DNA of 64,000 nucleotides from Psychrobacter glacincola (GTDB lineage: Bacteria; Pseudomonadota; Gammaproteobacteria; Pseudomonadales; Moraxellaceae): the NCBI RefSeq assembly GCF_904846215.1, contig NZ_CAJGZK010000002.1:186001-250000 (forward strand), in the 5' to 3' direction. Every line of letters starts with the position of its first letter. Within the stretch, counting starts at the first letter, position 1. Below are positions 17,745 to 25,908 of this stretch, in pieces. Below the pieces are notes generated by a model. It did no database searches and was not told where the DNA came from. It worked only from the letters and a program-made list of their open reading frames with translations. The position numbers and the translations under genes are program-made.

Positions 17745-19484
17745 ATGACTCAGTATAATGACACCCAACACCTTACAAGCAATGAGCAAATGCCAATGGG
17801 CACAGTCAATAAAAATCCTGATAATGAGCCTGCCACTTTATGGCTCATTGATGATGATGCAACGCTACGACTGGTACTTGCAGATACTTTTGAAGACGCC
17901 GGATTGACGGTTATCAGCTTTACCCAAGCACAAGCCGCATGGACACGCCTTAATGATATTCTGCAAGTGTCAGAGTCAGCCGAATTATTACCTGATGTGA
18001 TATTGACGGACATTCGTATGCCGATGATGGATGGTCTATCCTTTAGTGATTGGGTACACAAGCACTTTCCTAAGCTGCCGATTGTCATTATGACAGCGCA
18101 TTCAGATCTCACTTCTGCCATTAGTAGCTATCAGACAGGCGCATTTGAATATCTACCAAAGCCATTTGACTTGGACGATGCGGTTGCAACGATTTATAAG
18201 GCCATTAATTATCAGCCGAATCTGTTGGTATCAAATGATTCAATCGAGTCTAATACGAATATACATACTGACATCGCATCCGTTGCTGCTGTGAAGTCTA
18301 CTGTTAAAGAACACCCTACTAGCAAGCCACACTCAGCCAAATCTGCTAAAAAAACCACCAAATCTGCTGAAACTAAAGCTCAAGAAAAATCTAGTACACA
18401 AGCTAATCACAATCCCAGCGGCATCATTGGTCAGTCACAAGCCATGCAAACGGTGTTTCGTGCCATTGGCAGACTCGCGCACTCACCGATTACTGTTTTA
18501 ATCACTGGTGAATCAGGCACAGGTAAAGAGCTGGTCGCTAGCGCTTTGCATCAACACTCACCGCGAAAAAATAAAACCTTTATCGCTCTGAATATGGCAG
18601 CAATTCCCCATGATTTGATTGAATCTGAGCTGTTTGGTCATGAAAAAGGCGCATTCACTGGCGCCACAACCTCACGCCAAGGTCGCTTCGAGCAAGCGGA
18701 TGGTGGTACGTTATTTTTAGATGAAATCGGTGACATGCCTTTTAGCACCCAAACGCGACTGCTACGCGTGCTGGCAAATGGTGAATTTTTTCGTGTGGGT
18801 GGACAGCAGCCGGTCAAAGTAGACGTACGTATTATTGCCGCCACCCATCAAGACTTAGAAGAATTGGTCAAACAAGGCAGATTCCGTGAGGATTTATTTT
18901 ATCGCCTTAATGTTATTCGTCTGCCATTGCCGCCTCTAAGGACACGGCGAGAGGACATACCAGCATTAACGACTTACTTTATGCAGCGCGCTGCTGAGCA
19001 GATGAATACGGCGCCAAAACATCTGCATCCGGCGGCAATGCAAATGATACTGTCTTTTGAATGGCGCGGTAATGTCCGCCAACTTGAGAATGTTTGTCTT
19101 TGGCTGACAGTGATGGCGACCGGCGACACGGTTATGATTGATGACTTGCCGCCAGAGTTGCTCGAAAATAGCGCGGCTACCTTAGAAAACCAATATCCCA
19201 TATCTTCAGAATATATGACTGAAAACCAGCATTTGCAAAGCCAACATGCTTTTGGCACTCAAAGCTGGCAGCAAGCATTAGCCGTTTGGGCTAAGAATTC
19301 ACTACAAGCGGGTGAAACCGATATTCTGCAGACGGCAACACCTGAGTTTGAACGGGTCTTGCTGACCGCAGCGCTCAATCATAGCGGTGGCAAAAAGATA
19401 GCCGCTGCCAATTTACTTGGCTGGGGACGCAATACACTGACACGTAAATTACAGCAATTAGACCTCTCATCATATCAAGAGTAA
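17745..19484 (+). CDS. ntrC: Nitrogen regulation response regulator NtrC
   Basis: Sigma-54 activator of nitrogen-responsive genes. The receiver domain (about 32-150) has the acidic pocket Asp36-38, phospho-acceptor Asp89 and Lys139. The AAA+ domain has Walker A GESGTGKE (255-262) and the sigma-54 contact loop GAFTGA (302-307). A Fis-type HTH ends the protein (GGKKIAAANLLGWGRNTLTRK). The 579 residues exceed E. coli NtrC (469); most of the excess is a Lys/Ser/Thr-rich linker at about 165-222 between receiver and AAA+ domains and a longer segment before the HTH. Confidence 0.95.
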   Translation: MTQYNDTQHLTSNEQMPMGTVNKNPDNEPATLWLIDDDATLRLVLADTFEDAGLTVISFTQAQAAWTRLNDILQVSESAELLPDVILTDIRMPMMDGLSFSDWVHKHFPKLPIVIMTAHSDLTSAISSYQTGAFEYLPKPFDLDDAVATIYKAINYQPNLLVSNDSIESNTNIHTDIASVAAVKSTVKEHPTSKPHSAKSAKKTTKSAETKAQEKSSTQANHNPSGIIGQSQAMQTVFRAIGRLAHSPITVLITGESGTGKELVASALHQHSPRKNKTFIALNMAAIPHDLIESELFGHEKGAFTGATTSRQGRFEQADGGTLFLDEIGDMPFSTQTRLLRVLANGEFFRVGGQQPVKVDVRIIAATHQDLEELVKQGRFREDLFYRLNVIRLPLPPLRTRREDIPALTTYFMQRAAEQMNTAPKHLHPAAMQMILSFEWRGNVRQLENVCLWLTVMATGDTVMIDDLPPELLENSAATLENQYPISSEYMTENQHLQSQHAFGTQSWQQALAVWAKNSLQAGETDILQTATPEFERVLLTAALNHSGGKKIAAANLLGWGRNTLTRKLQQLDLSSYQE

Positions 19485-19598
19485 GATGAGCGTTAATACA
19501 GCAGTAAAAAGTGTAAATTAAAAAGTTAGCAATATCAATTATTTACGATTTTTAAGAAAAATATTTGTTAAATAATTAAAAATAAGGGCAAATAGGAC

Positions 19599-19626
19599 TT
19601 GCCAAACCACTCGAACTCTATATAAT
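19599..19626 (+). promoter_or_regulatory. Sigma-70 promoter of tRNA-Leu
   Basis: TTGCCA (19599-19604) and a perfect TATAAT (19621-19626) are separated by 16 bp. They lie about 90 bp upstream of the tRNA gene, a spacing that allows a short processed leader. Confidence 0.8.
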
Positions 19627-19714
19627 AGCCAACCACTGAGACGCACTACCGAATCAGTTATTTATCTCAATGGCGTTTGAAATTGAACACCAAAGATGAT
19701 AAGGTAACGAAAAT

Positions 19715-19799
19715 GGGGCTGTGGCGGAATTGGTAGACGCACCAGATTTAGGTTCTGGCGCCGTAAGGTGTGAGAGTTCGAGTCTCTCCAGCCCCACCA
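19715..19799 (+). tRNA. tRNA-Leu (anticodon TAG)
   Basis: Acceptor arms GGGGCTG and CAGCCCC pair and are followed by A and an encoded CCA. The anticodon stem CCAGA/TCTGG encloses the loop TTTAGGT with anticodon TAG, reading CUN leucine codons. The long variable arm typical of class II tRNAs (Leu/Ser) and the GTTCGAGTC T-loop region are present. Confidence 0.97.
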
Positions 19800-19831
19800 T
19801 TTTCGGATAGTACATCTTAGATCAAATATTA

Positions 19832-19857
19832 AAACCTGCTTTTTAGCAGGTTTTTTT
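19832..19857 (+). terminator. Terminator after tRNA-Leu
   Basis: Stem AAACCTGCT/AGCAGGTTT (19832-19840 with 19845-19853) with a 4-nt loop and a run of T to 19857. Confidence 0.9.
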
Positions 19858-19884
19858 GTATCTGAATTTTATGCTCTATAACGA

Positions 19885-20033
19885 TAGAGTCAGTGAAAAG
19901 TAATATCGACACATTATGTACTGCTGGTATCAATTTTTCTTGCTTGCTGCGCCCATGCAGACAGAGGCTGCAAAAAATTTGTACCAGCATGATGCTATTC
20001 TGAGCGTAACTCTTTTATATTGAACTCACTATA
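19885..20033 (-). repeat. Palindromic intergenic repeat, copy B (hybrid end)
   Basis: The left part (TAGAGTCAGTGAAAAG onward) is the reverse complement of copy A through the core and the second arm, up to TACCAGCA. After that the sequence diverges, is about 11 bp longer, and ends GAACTCACTATA, like the neighbouring copy at 20032-20170. It looks like a recombinant of two subtypes. Confidence 0.75.
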
Positions 20034-20170
20034 TAGTCAGATGAAAATAGAAATGTTATGAAAATTTAAACGCGCTATTGGTATAAATTTTACTGGCGTG
20101 CTGCGTTCCCAGAGGCTGCGCAAAATTCATACCAATAGCGCTATAACAATTTTGTAGTAAACTCACTATA
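20032..20170 (+). repeat. Palindromic intergenic repeat, diverged subtype
   Basis: This 139-bp element starts TATAGTCAG and ends ACTCACTATA. Its internal arms are GCGCTATTGGTAT and ATACCAATAGCGC around CCCAGAGGCTGCG, so the architecture matches the 138-bp family while the sequence differs. Its first bases overlap the end of copy B, and its last bases supply the stop codon of the kinase gene at 20166. Confidence 0.8.
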
Positions 20171-21185
20171 GCTTCTCTAAATCCCTCAACACGTCTTTCA
20201 TATTTTGATAGCGCTTGCCCGTCCGCTTTGCCAATGCCTTGTCAACAATTCCTTGATAATTACGATATTCTAAAGGTAAGCTCGGCACAGACTGTTGGCA
20301 ATGCCTAGTCGCCCAATCAATCATTGAATCACTACTTTGAGCATCAACGGCAAACGGTCGCTCGCCGACTAATATTTCATACATCAGTATCCCAAACGCA
20401 TAAACATCACTTTGAGTAGTTGTGCCACACCCTTGCCAGCGTTCAGGGGCGAGATAGGCAGGCGTGCCAGCAGGAGTTGCCTTACTTGGCAGATGACAGC
20501 GTGCCGCCAAAGCAAAATCCGTCAATAATAAATCAAAGGTGATACGGCTAATATCCGCATTATTTGGCAAAAAACCTTCTAGAAAAATATTACTGGGCTT
20601 AATATCATTATGTAGCCAGCCTATATTATGTAAATGGTGAATAAGATAAGCAGATTGCAGGATACACTGATGTTTTTGTGCTTCTGTTAATAACACATAC
20701 TTTTGAGCACTCAGCTGATTTGCCAAGCTGCCATTAGGATAATAAGGTATGACAAAGATAGTCAGCTGCTGCAACTGCCCTAATATTTGCAAAATAATAT
20801 TTTCATAGGCTAGTAGTGGTGGTGCGATAGCGGAAAGGCTGTTTTGAAGACTGTTTTGAAAAGCGCTTTGATTATTTGATAAGTTATTGATAGATTTCAG
20901 AACCTCAGCTTCATAGGTTAAGTCAGCCGAATTTTGACTAGTATCAGCACATAACTGCCATTTAATCATCACCCTCCCAAGCTGTGAATGTTGTGCACGT
21001 GTTAAGCCTTGACAGTCAAGCTCGCTACTATTACCTTGCTGGCTCAGGCGTTGATGCAATATCTCGCTATAATTTAGGCTAGAAAAGAATACAGTCAAAG
21101 CTGGCAGGATCTGCTGCGCTTGCGTTCGCAACGTTTGTTTTGTCCCTGCTGGTACGACACAAGGAATACTGGCACTATTTTTCAT
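20166..21185 (-). CDS. Hanks-type serine/threonine protein kinase
   Basis: The 339-residue soluble protein has a recognisable eukaryotic-like kinase domain: candidate ATP-anchoring Lys75 (VMIKW), Glu92/94 in helix C, catalytic loop HNDIKPSN (192-199, Asp194), metal-binding Asp223 in DFA where most kinases have DFG, GTPAYLAPERW (APE motif) and Asp260. I cannot find a clear GxGxxG loop. There is no PASTA domain or membrane segment. It diverges from a DUF815 ATPase 68 bp away. Its stop codon TAG is formed with the end of an intergenic repeat. Substrates are unknown. Confidence 0.85.
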   Translation of the reverse strand: MKNSASIPCVVPAGTKQTLRTQAQQILPALTVFFSSLNYSEILHQRLSQQGNSSELDCQGLTRAQHSQLGRVMIKWQLCADTSQNSADLTYEAEVLKSINNLSNNQSAFQNSLQNSLSAIAPPLLAYENIILQILGQLQQLTIFVIPYYPNGSLANQLSAQKYVLLTEAQKHQCILQSAYLIHHLHNIGWLHNDIKPSNIFLEGFLPNNADISRITFDLLLTDFALAARCHLPSKATPAGTPAYLAPERWQGCGTTTQSDVYAFGILMYEILVGERPFAVDAQSSDSMIDWATRHCQQSVPSLPLEYRNYQGIVDKALAKRTGKRYQNMKDVLRDLEKL

Positions 21186-21253
21186 GGTAAAGTGATGCCT
21201 TTAGATATCTAGTATGCCAACTGTTATTTTAATTTTTATAAGCGACTGAGTTT

Positions 21254-22228
21254 ATGCCCCAATCCACTAAGCCCGTTATGAATTATGCCCTGCCTGACCC
21301 TTTATTAGATTTACTCGGGCAGTATTTACAAGAGCGGGTCACGCCAACCATTGAGATTGATCCTGCGCAGCTGGCTTATCGCTGGGTCGGTGGGCAGACT
21401 GGATATTTAGAGCCGCTGGCAGTCAATTTATTTTTGAATTTAGATGACTTACAGGGTATCGATACCCAAAAATCAAAACTGGTACAGAACACACGCCAGT
21501 TCCTAAAGGGCTATCCTGCCAATCATGTGCTGATGACAGGGACACGCGGCGCTGGCAAATCATCACTGATTCGGGCATTGCTACAAGCCTATCATAACGA
21601 AGGTCTGCGCATCATTGAAATTGCCCGCGATGATTTACGGATGCTTGATAAAATACGGGCTGCGATTAAAGCATTGCCAGCTGACTGCACCTGTCGCTAT
21701 GTAGTGTACTGTGATGACTTGGCATTCAATGGTCAAGATGAAAGCTACCGCACCTTAAAAAGTGTGCTCGATGGTGCCCTTGATTCAGAGCAAGATAAGT
21801 TATTGGTCTATGCCACCAGTAACCGCCGCCATCTGTTGCCGCAGCTGATGAAAGACAATGTTAATATTTATAATGGTCAAACTGATGAAGTCAACCCTTA
21901 TGAGACCATCGATGAGACGGTGTCATTATCTGACCGTTTTGGCTTATGGCTATCCTTTCATCCGATGGATCAAAACACTTATTTACACATCGTGCATCAT
22001 TACTTATCTCTTCAACAAAAAGTCGATGCTAAAACACATCATGATAACATGCACGGCGATGAAGAAAATAAAGGGGCGGACAGCATTGATGAGCTACCCA
22101 CTCATATCAGAGCAGCTGCTTTACGCTGGGCATCTGAACGCGGTGGACGCTCTGGTCGAGTGGCGTATCAGTTCAGTCGTCATTGGATAGGTCAGACACA
22201 ATTGGCAGCTGAAGACAATCACCCTTAA
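21254..22228 (+). CDS. DUF815-family AAA+-type ATPase
   Basis: A 324-residue soluble ATPase with Walker A GTRGAGKSS (96-104), Walker B-like YVVYCDDLAF (149-158) and a sensor-like ATSNRRHLLP stretch, the pattern of the DUF815 family. The short N-terminal region carries a Trp/Gly patch (RWVGGQTG). The family's function is not established; similarity to DnaA/DnaC-type loaders is only structural inference. The gene overlaps nothing and is convergent with RNase Z. Confidence 0.88.
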   Translation: MPQSTKPVMNYALPDPLLDLLGQYLQERVTPTIEIDPAQLAYRWVGGQTGYLEPLAVNLFLNLDDLQGIDTQKSKLVQNTRQFLKGYPANHVLMTGTRGAGKSSLIRALLQAYHNEGLRIIEIARDDLRMLDKIRAAIKALPADCTCRYVVYCDDLAFNGQDESYRTLKSVLDGALDSEQDKLLVYATSNRRHLLPQLMKDNVNIYNGQTDEVNPYETIDETVSLSDRFGLWLSFHPMDQNTYLHIVHHYLSLQQKVDAKTHHDNMHGDEENKGADSIDELPTHIRAAALRWASERGGRSGRVAYQFSRHWIGQTQLAAEDNHP

Positions 22229-22242
22229 AATGCCATTAAAAA

Positions 22243-23388
22243 TCAGTTGTTATGATCGCGTGCAGAGCCTAAATACTGCACGCTGCCACTCTCTGTCTCG
22301 CCTGCCAAGTCTGCCAAGTCTGCTGATCCATTCACCATATATTGGGCAAAGTCATGTGCTAGCCATAAATTACCTTGGTAAACACTTTCAGACTCCAAGC
22401 GAATATGTGCCATATTTGGCGTGCTGCTAGTTGGGTTGTCAAAGCTCTGATAACGCGCGCTAAAATGGGTCATAATCAAGTTTCTGACCCCGACTTGCTC
22501 AGCAAATCGACCCAGCAGCTGCGCGCTACTATGCATTGGATCAAAGTCTGGATTTTTGGCTTGAATCTTCGCTAAAACGTCACTGGTATACGTGGCTTCA
22601 TGCACCAATACATCCGCGCCGACCACTGCCGCTTTTAAGCGCTCCGGCGTATCATTATCCCCCGCTATCACAGCCCGAGTCTGTGATATTTCATTATCGA
22701 CATAATCTACTGAACGGAGCATACGACCATCGTCCGTCATAACGTCCTCGCCCTGTTGTAGCTTGCCCCACAGTGCGCTGGCTTGGATGCTATCTGCAAT
22801 CAGCTTGTCCGTATTAAGACTACGACGAGTGATAGTTTGCGTGATACCAAAGCCATAAGAGGCGACTCGATGTGATAACGGCGTGATATCAATCTCAAGC
22901 TGATGTTGATTGTCTAAGCGGATAGTGACTTTATTCTGGTTAATGGGTTCAGATAGCAAATCTTCTATCGTCATAAAGTTAATAGCAAAGGGAAGGTGCA
23001 ATTCGGTAGTCAAAATAACAGCATCCAGCAGTGTGGCAATCGCTTTTGGCGCAATCAGTGTCAGTGGCTCGCGGCGCCCTGACATTGCCGCACTCGCTAG
23101 CAGTCCTGGCAGACCATAGCAATGGTCGCCATGTACATGAGTAATGCAAATCACGGCTAATTGATGTAAAGATAACTTGGTATGTAATAGCTGATGCTGG
23201 GTACCTTCACCGCAATCAATCAATAACCACGGTCGCGATTTGCTATTTTTATTATTGGATTTATTTTTATCTTGCTGACGAATCGAGCCAATCAAATAAG
23301 GATTAAGGCACTCGATGGCAAGCGCCGTCACGTTACGCTGTTTGGTTGGCACCCCAGCTGAAGTACCCAAGAAAGTAAGTTTTAGCAT
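22243..23388 (-). CDS. rnz: Ribonuclease Z (tRNA 3' endonuclease)
   Basis: Metallo-beta-lactamase-fold nuclease that trims tRNA 3' trailers. MLKLTFLGTSAGVPT begins the fold, THVHGDHCYGLPG (His84-His89) is the zinc motif, and VHEATY and MTHFSARY are the later metal-ligand regions. At 381 residues it is longer than the E. coli enzyme (about 305), partly because of a Lys/Asn-rich insertion at 38-52. The tRNAs in this window encode CCA, for which RNase Z trimming may be dispensable. Confidence 0.92.
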   Translation of the reverse strand: MLKLTFLGTSAGVPTKQRNVTALAIECLNPYLIGSIRQQDKNKSNNKNSKSRPWLLIDCGEGTQHQLLHTKLSLHQLAVICITHVHGDHCYGLPGLLASAAMSGRREPLTLIAPKAIATLLDAVILTTELHLPFAINFMTIEDLLSEPINQNKVTIRLDNQHQLEIDITPLSHRVASYGFGITQTITRRSLNTDKLIADSIQASALWGKLQQGEDVMTDDGRMLRSVDYVDNEISQTRAVIAGDNDTPERLKAAVVGADVLVHEATYTSDVLAKIQAKNPDFDPMHSSAQLLGRFAEQVGVRNLIMTHFSARYQSFDNPTSSTPNMAHIRLESESVYQGNLWLAHDFAQYMVNGSADLADLAGETESGSVQYLGSARDHNN

Positions 23389-23420
23389 CGCTTATCTCTT
23401 TGATGTATCACAATCAACCT

Positions 23421-23729
23421 TTATGATAACTGGCATATCAGTGTTCTTTTTCCTTCAATCATCTGCCCACCATTGGCCGTGCATTCATTGACCATATTGG
23501 ACTCATAAGACTTCCAGCCTCCATAAAAGCTGGCAACACATAGCATAACCACTAGCAGTTTTTGTGACCATGCTTTGATAGAGACCTGCTGACTATTTAC
23601 GTTACTATTCACATTACTATTGACGTTACTATTCACATTACTATCAACCCCATTCAGTGGTTGTTCAGCAGCAATGTCGGTATGGTCGGTATCAGAAATG
23701 TCATTATTCGACTTATTCAAGTCTGTCAT
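23421..23729 (-). CDS. Small single-pass membrane protein with NVNS repeats
   Basis: I do not recognise this 102-residue protein. The N-terminal half is polar and acidic and contains four copies of Asn-Val-Asn-Ser, encoded by a 12-bp tandem repeat. One hydrophobic segment (about residues 57-72) is followed by a short tail with two Cys residues (ECTANGGQ and LICQLS). The predicted topology puts the repeats on one face and the Cys tail on the other. It lies between rnz and a GST gene on the same strand, with only 32 bp to rnz. Confidence 0.65.
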   Translation of the reverse strand: MTDLNKSNNDISDTDHTDIAAEQPLNGVDSNVNSNVNSNVNSNVNSQQVSIKAWSQKLLVVMLCVASFYGGWKSYESNMVNECTANGGQMIEGKRTLICQLS

Positions 23730-23741
23730 TTTTTATCCTAA

Positions 23742-23775
23742 AAAAGGTTTTGTCTATAAATAAACAAAACCTTTT
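23742..23775 (-). terminator. Terminator of the GST gene
   Basis: Perfect 12-bp stem AAAAGGTTTTGT/ACAAAACCTTTT (23742-23753 with 23764-23775) with a 10-nt loop. It lies downstream of the GST stop, and T residues follow on the minus strand. Confidence 0.8.
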
Positions 23776-23815
23776 ATTGTTATATTACATCAATGGTTGA
23801 TAATAAGCGCCGCCC

Positions 23816-24484
23816 TTAAAACTGAATACGACCGCCTTTCTCTTCAGCGCGTTTAAATGCGTCACGTTCCTGACAGCGTTTGAGCCAATTTAATACATTG
23901 GTATATTTGCCATCGTTTAATCCTGTACGTGATTTGGCTGCGATTACCGCAAAATACATCTGAATATCAGCGGCGCTAAATTCTGACCCAGCAAACCAAT
24001 GATTGTCTTTTAGCTGTTGCTCCATCATGGTTAACACACTGTTGATACTGTCCTCAATCATACTGCTTTCGACCTGCTTTTGGATATTTTTGCTGATAGG
24101 TTTGACTAGCATTGGCGATCTTGCCACCACTTTGGTGAACACCAAACGCATGACCAAGGGCGGCATTATTGACGCTTCACAAAAGTGCATCCAAAAAGTA
24201 TAGGCTTCCCACGCCGCTTCATTATCACCAGAAGGCTTAAACAGCTGTTCTTTATCATAGTGTCTGAGCAAGTACTCGATAATAAAGCCGGACTCAACCA
24301 GCGCGCGGTCGTTCACTTCTAATATCGGGGCATGACCTAATGGATGAACTTTCTTTAGGCTATCTGGCGCAAGATAAGCTTTGGTACGCTTATAGCAGGT
24401 CAATTGATAGTCTACCTGCAATTCTTCTAATAACCACACAATACGAAATGAACGTGAATTTTCTAAATGATGAAGATGTAACAT
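23816..24484 (-). CDS. Glutathione S-transferase family protein
   Basis: A 222-residue protein with a thioredoxin-like N-terminal domain (LHHLENSRSFRIVWLLEEL, then HPLGHAPILEV and the glutathione-contacting ESGFIIEYLL) and a helical C-terminal domain (about 90-220). The N-terminal ENSRSFR pattern suggests a Ser-type GST. It would conjugate or reduce small molecules with glutathione; the substrate is not predictable. It is bounded by its own terminator downstream. Confidence 0.9.
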   Translation of the reverse strand: MLHLHHLENSRSFRIVWLLEELQVDYQLTCYKRTKAYLAPDSLKKVHPLGHAPILEVNDRALVESGFIIEYLLRHYDKEQLFKPSGDNEAAWEAYTFWMHFCEASIMPPLVMRLVFTKVVARSPMLVKPISKNIQKQVESSMIEDSINSVLTMMEQQLKDNHWFAGSEFSAADIQMYFAVIAAKSRTGLNDGKYTNVLNWLKRCQERDAFKRAEEKGGRIQF

Positions 24485-24727
24485 AAACTATCCTAATAAT
24501 AAGTTTTGAGTATTCAGTAACAGGTTTTATAAATTTATTTTTTCAATAATTTTTTCAATAAAAAGAGGTTTGATGAATCAAACAACCCGATTTAAGTTAA
24601 TAACAGCACTTTATAATAACTCAGTTACTGTCTGAATTATAGCTTTGCTATGTAGCTTGACTTACCAAGCCACCTTTATCGACCAATGCTACTTATCATT
24701 AATTCAGTCAATACATTAACTCAGTCA

Positions 24728-25798
24728 CTACTTTGAATCTAACGCTTGTATTTTACGCGTGATTTTATCTATTCGCTGTTGGTATTTCCTGATTTTACGG
24801 AAGCGGTGCGCCTTTAATACTCCTTCTATACGGTGGTCAATAAAACGGCGACGCGGTGGGAAACTCCCAACTTGTGGCTCTCGGTAACCATGCAAACGGT
24901 CGTCACGGCGGCGAATAAGATACCCTTTCATACTATCAGCAATCATGATAAATAACGCTACAGTAATCATGCCATACATAAATAATGAGCCGCCTTCATC
25001 CAAACTTTGATTTAACACAGTGAGGGATAATACAAATAGCAGCATGGGCTCTATGTAGCTGAGCGCGCCAAATAGCGACACTGGCAGCTTACTACTAGCG
25101 ACCATAGTCAGTGACATCGCAAGCGCACTAAAAGCGCCTAGCAGCGGCAATAGGTACCAAAATTTGGTATTTTGCGCCGCCACACTAAAGCCGCCGCTGC
25201 TATAAAGCATAATCAGCACCACTGGCGTCAGTAACGTCAAATCTGATAGCAGTCCTGTGATTGGCGGTACAGCAAGCTTACGACGTAGCAAATAATAAGG
25301 CGGATAACCCAAGCACGCAAAGGCTGTTACCCAAGATATACTGCCATATTGCCAGATATCATAGCCAATGCCGAGCGCAGCACATATCGCTGCTAGCCAT
25401 TGCAAAGCACTCATATGCTCATGATAAAAAAAACGCCCAATCACAATCATCACCAGCGGCAATAAAAAATAACCCAAGGTCACATCAAGACCAAAGCCAT
25501 TCACCGGTCCCCACATAAATAGCCAAATCTGCCCACCTAAAATTGGGGTCGGCAGTACAAAAATAATCCACTCTTTTAGACTCTTTAACGTTTTTAGATA
25601 ATCAAAAACATGCTGCCACTGTTTTGTAAGGCTGACCAATAGCACAAGGCTCAAGAGCATCATCAATACGCGCCATGAAGCTACCTGTGTACCCGTTAAT
25701 GGCAGCATAAATAGCCCAAATAAAAACATCAAAGAAAACAGAAAACTTGATGATACTGAGGCTAAGGTTCCCTGAACGGTTTGATTGGTCGTAAGCAT
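24728..25798 (-). CDS. RarD-like EamA-family transporter
   Basis: A membrane protein of about 10 helices with two EamA-type halves. The first (TLASVSSSFLFSLMFLFG) resembles RarD, a chloramphenicol-sensitivity-type permease; it has a basic C-terminal tail (RRRDDRLHGYREP). I chose the ATG at 25798, preceded by AAGG, giving 356 residues; the longer frame starts with TTG. Substrate unknown. Confidence 0.8.
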   Translation of the reverse strand: MLTTNQTVQGTLASVSSSFLFSLMFLFGLFMLPLTGTQVASWRVLMMLLSLVLLVSLTKQWQHVFDYLKTLKSLKEWIIFVLPTPILGGQIWLFMWGPVNGFGLDVTLGYFLLPLVMIVIGRFFYHEHMSALQWLAAICAALGIGYDIWQYGSISWVTAFACLGYPPYYLLRRKLAVPPITGLLSDLTLLTPVVLIMLYSSGGFSVAAQNTKFWYLLPLLGAFSALAMSLTMVASSKLPVSLFGALSYIEPMLLFVLSLTVLNQSLDEGGSLFMYGMITVALFIMIADSMKGYLIRRRDDRLHGYREPQVGSFPPRRRFIDHRIEGVLKAHRFRKIRKYQQRIDKITRKIQALDSK

Positions 25799-25826
25799 AA
25801 AAACAGCCTTAAAAAATAAAAAAAAC

Positions 25827-25858
25827 AAAAGCCTCCAACGATAACGTCAGAGGCTTTT
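25827..25858 (-). terminator. Terminator of gyrA
   Basis: Stem AAAAGCCTC/GAGGCTTTT (25827-25835 with 25850-25858) followed on the minus strand by a long T tract (complement of the A-rich run at 25810-25826). It lies between gyrA and the rarD-like gene. Confidence 0.88.
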
Positions 25859-25908
25859 TTTAGAAAAGGTCATAAAAGAATAGATCAAAAAGCTAACTAA
25901 TAAAAACC

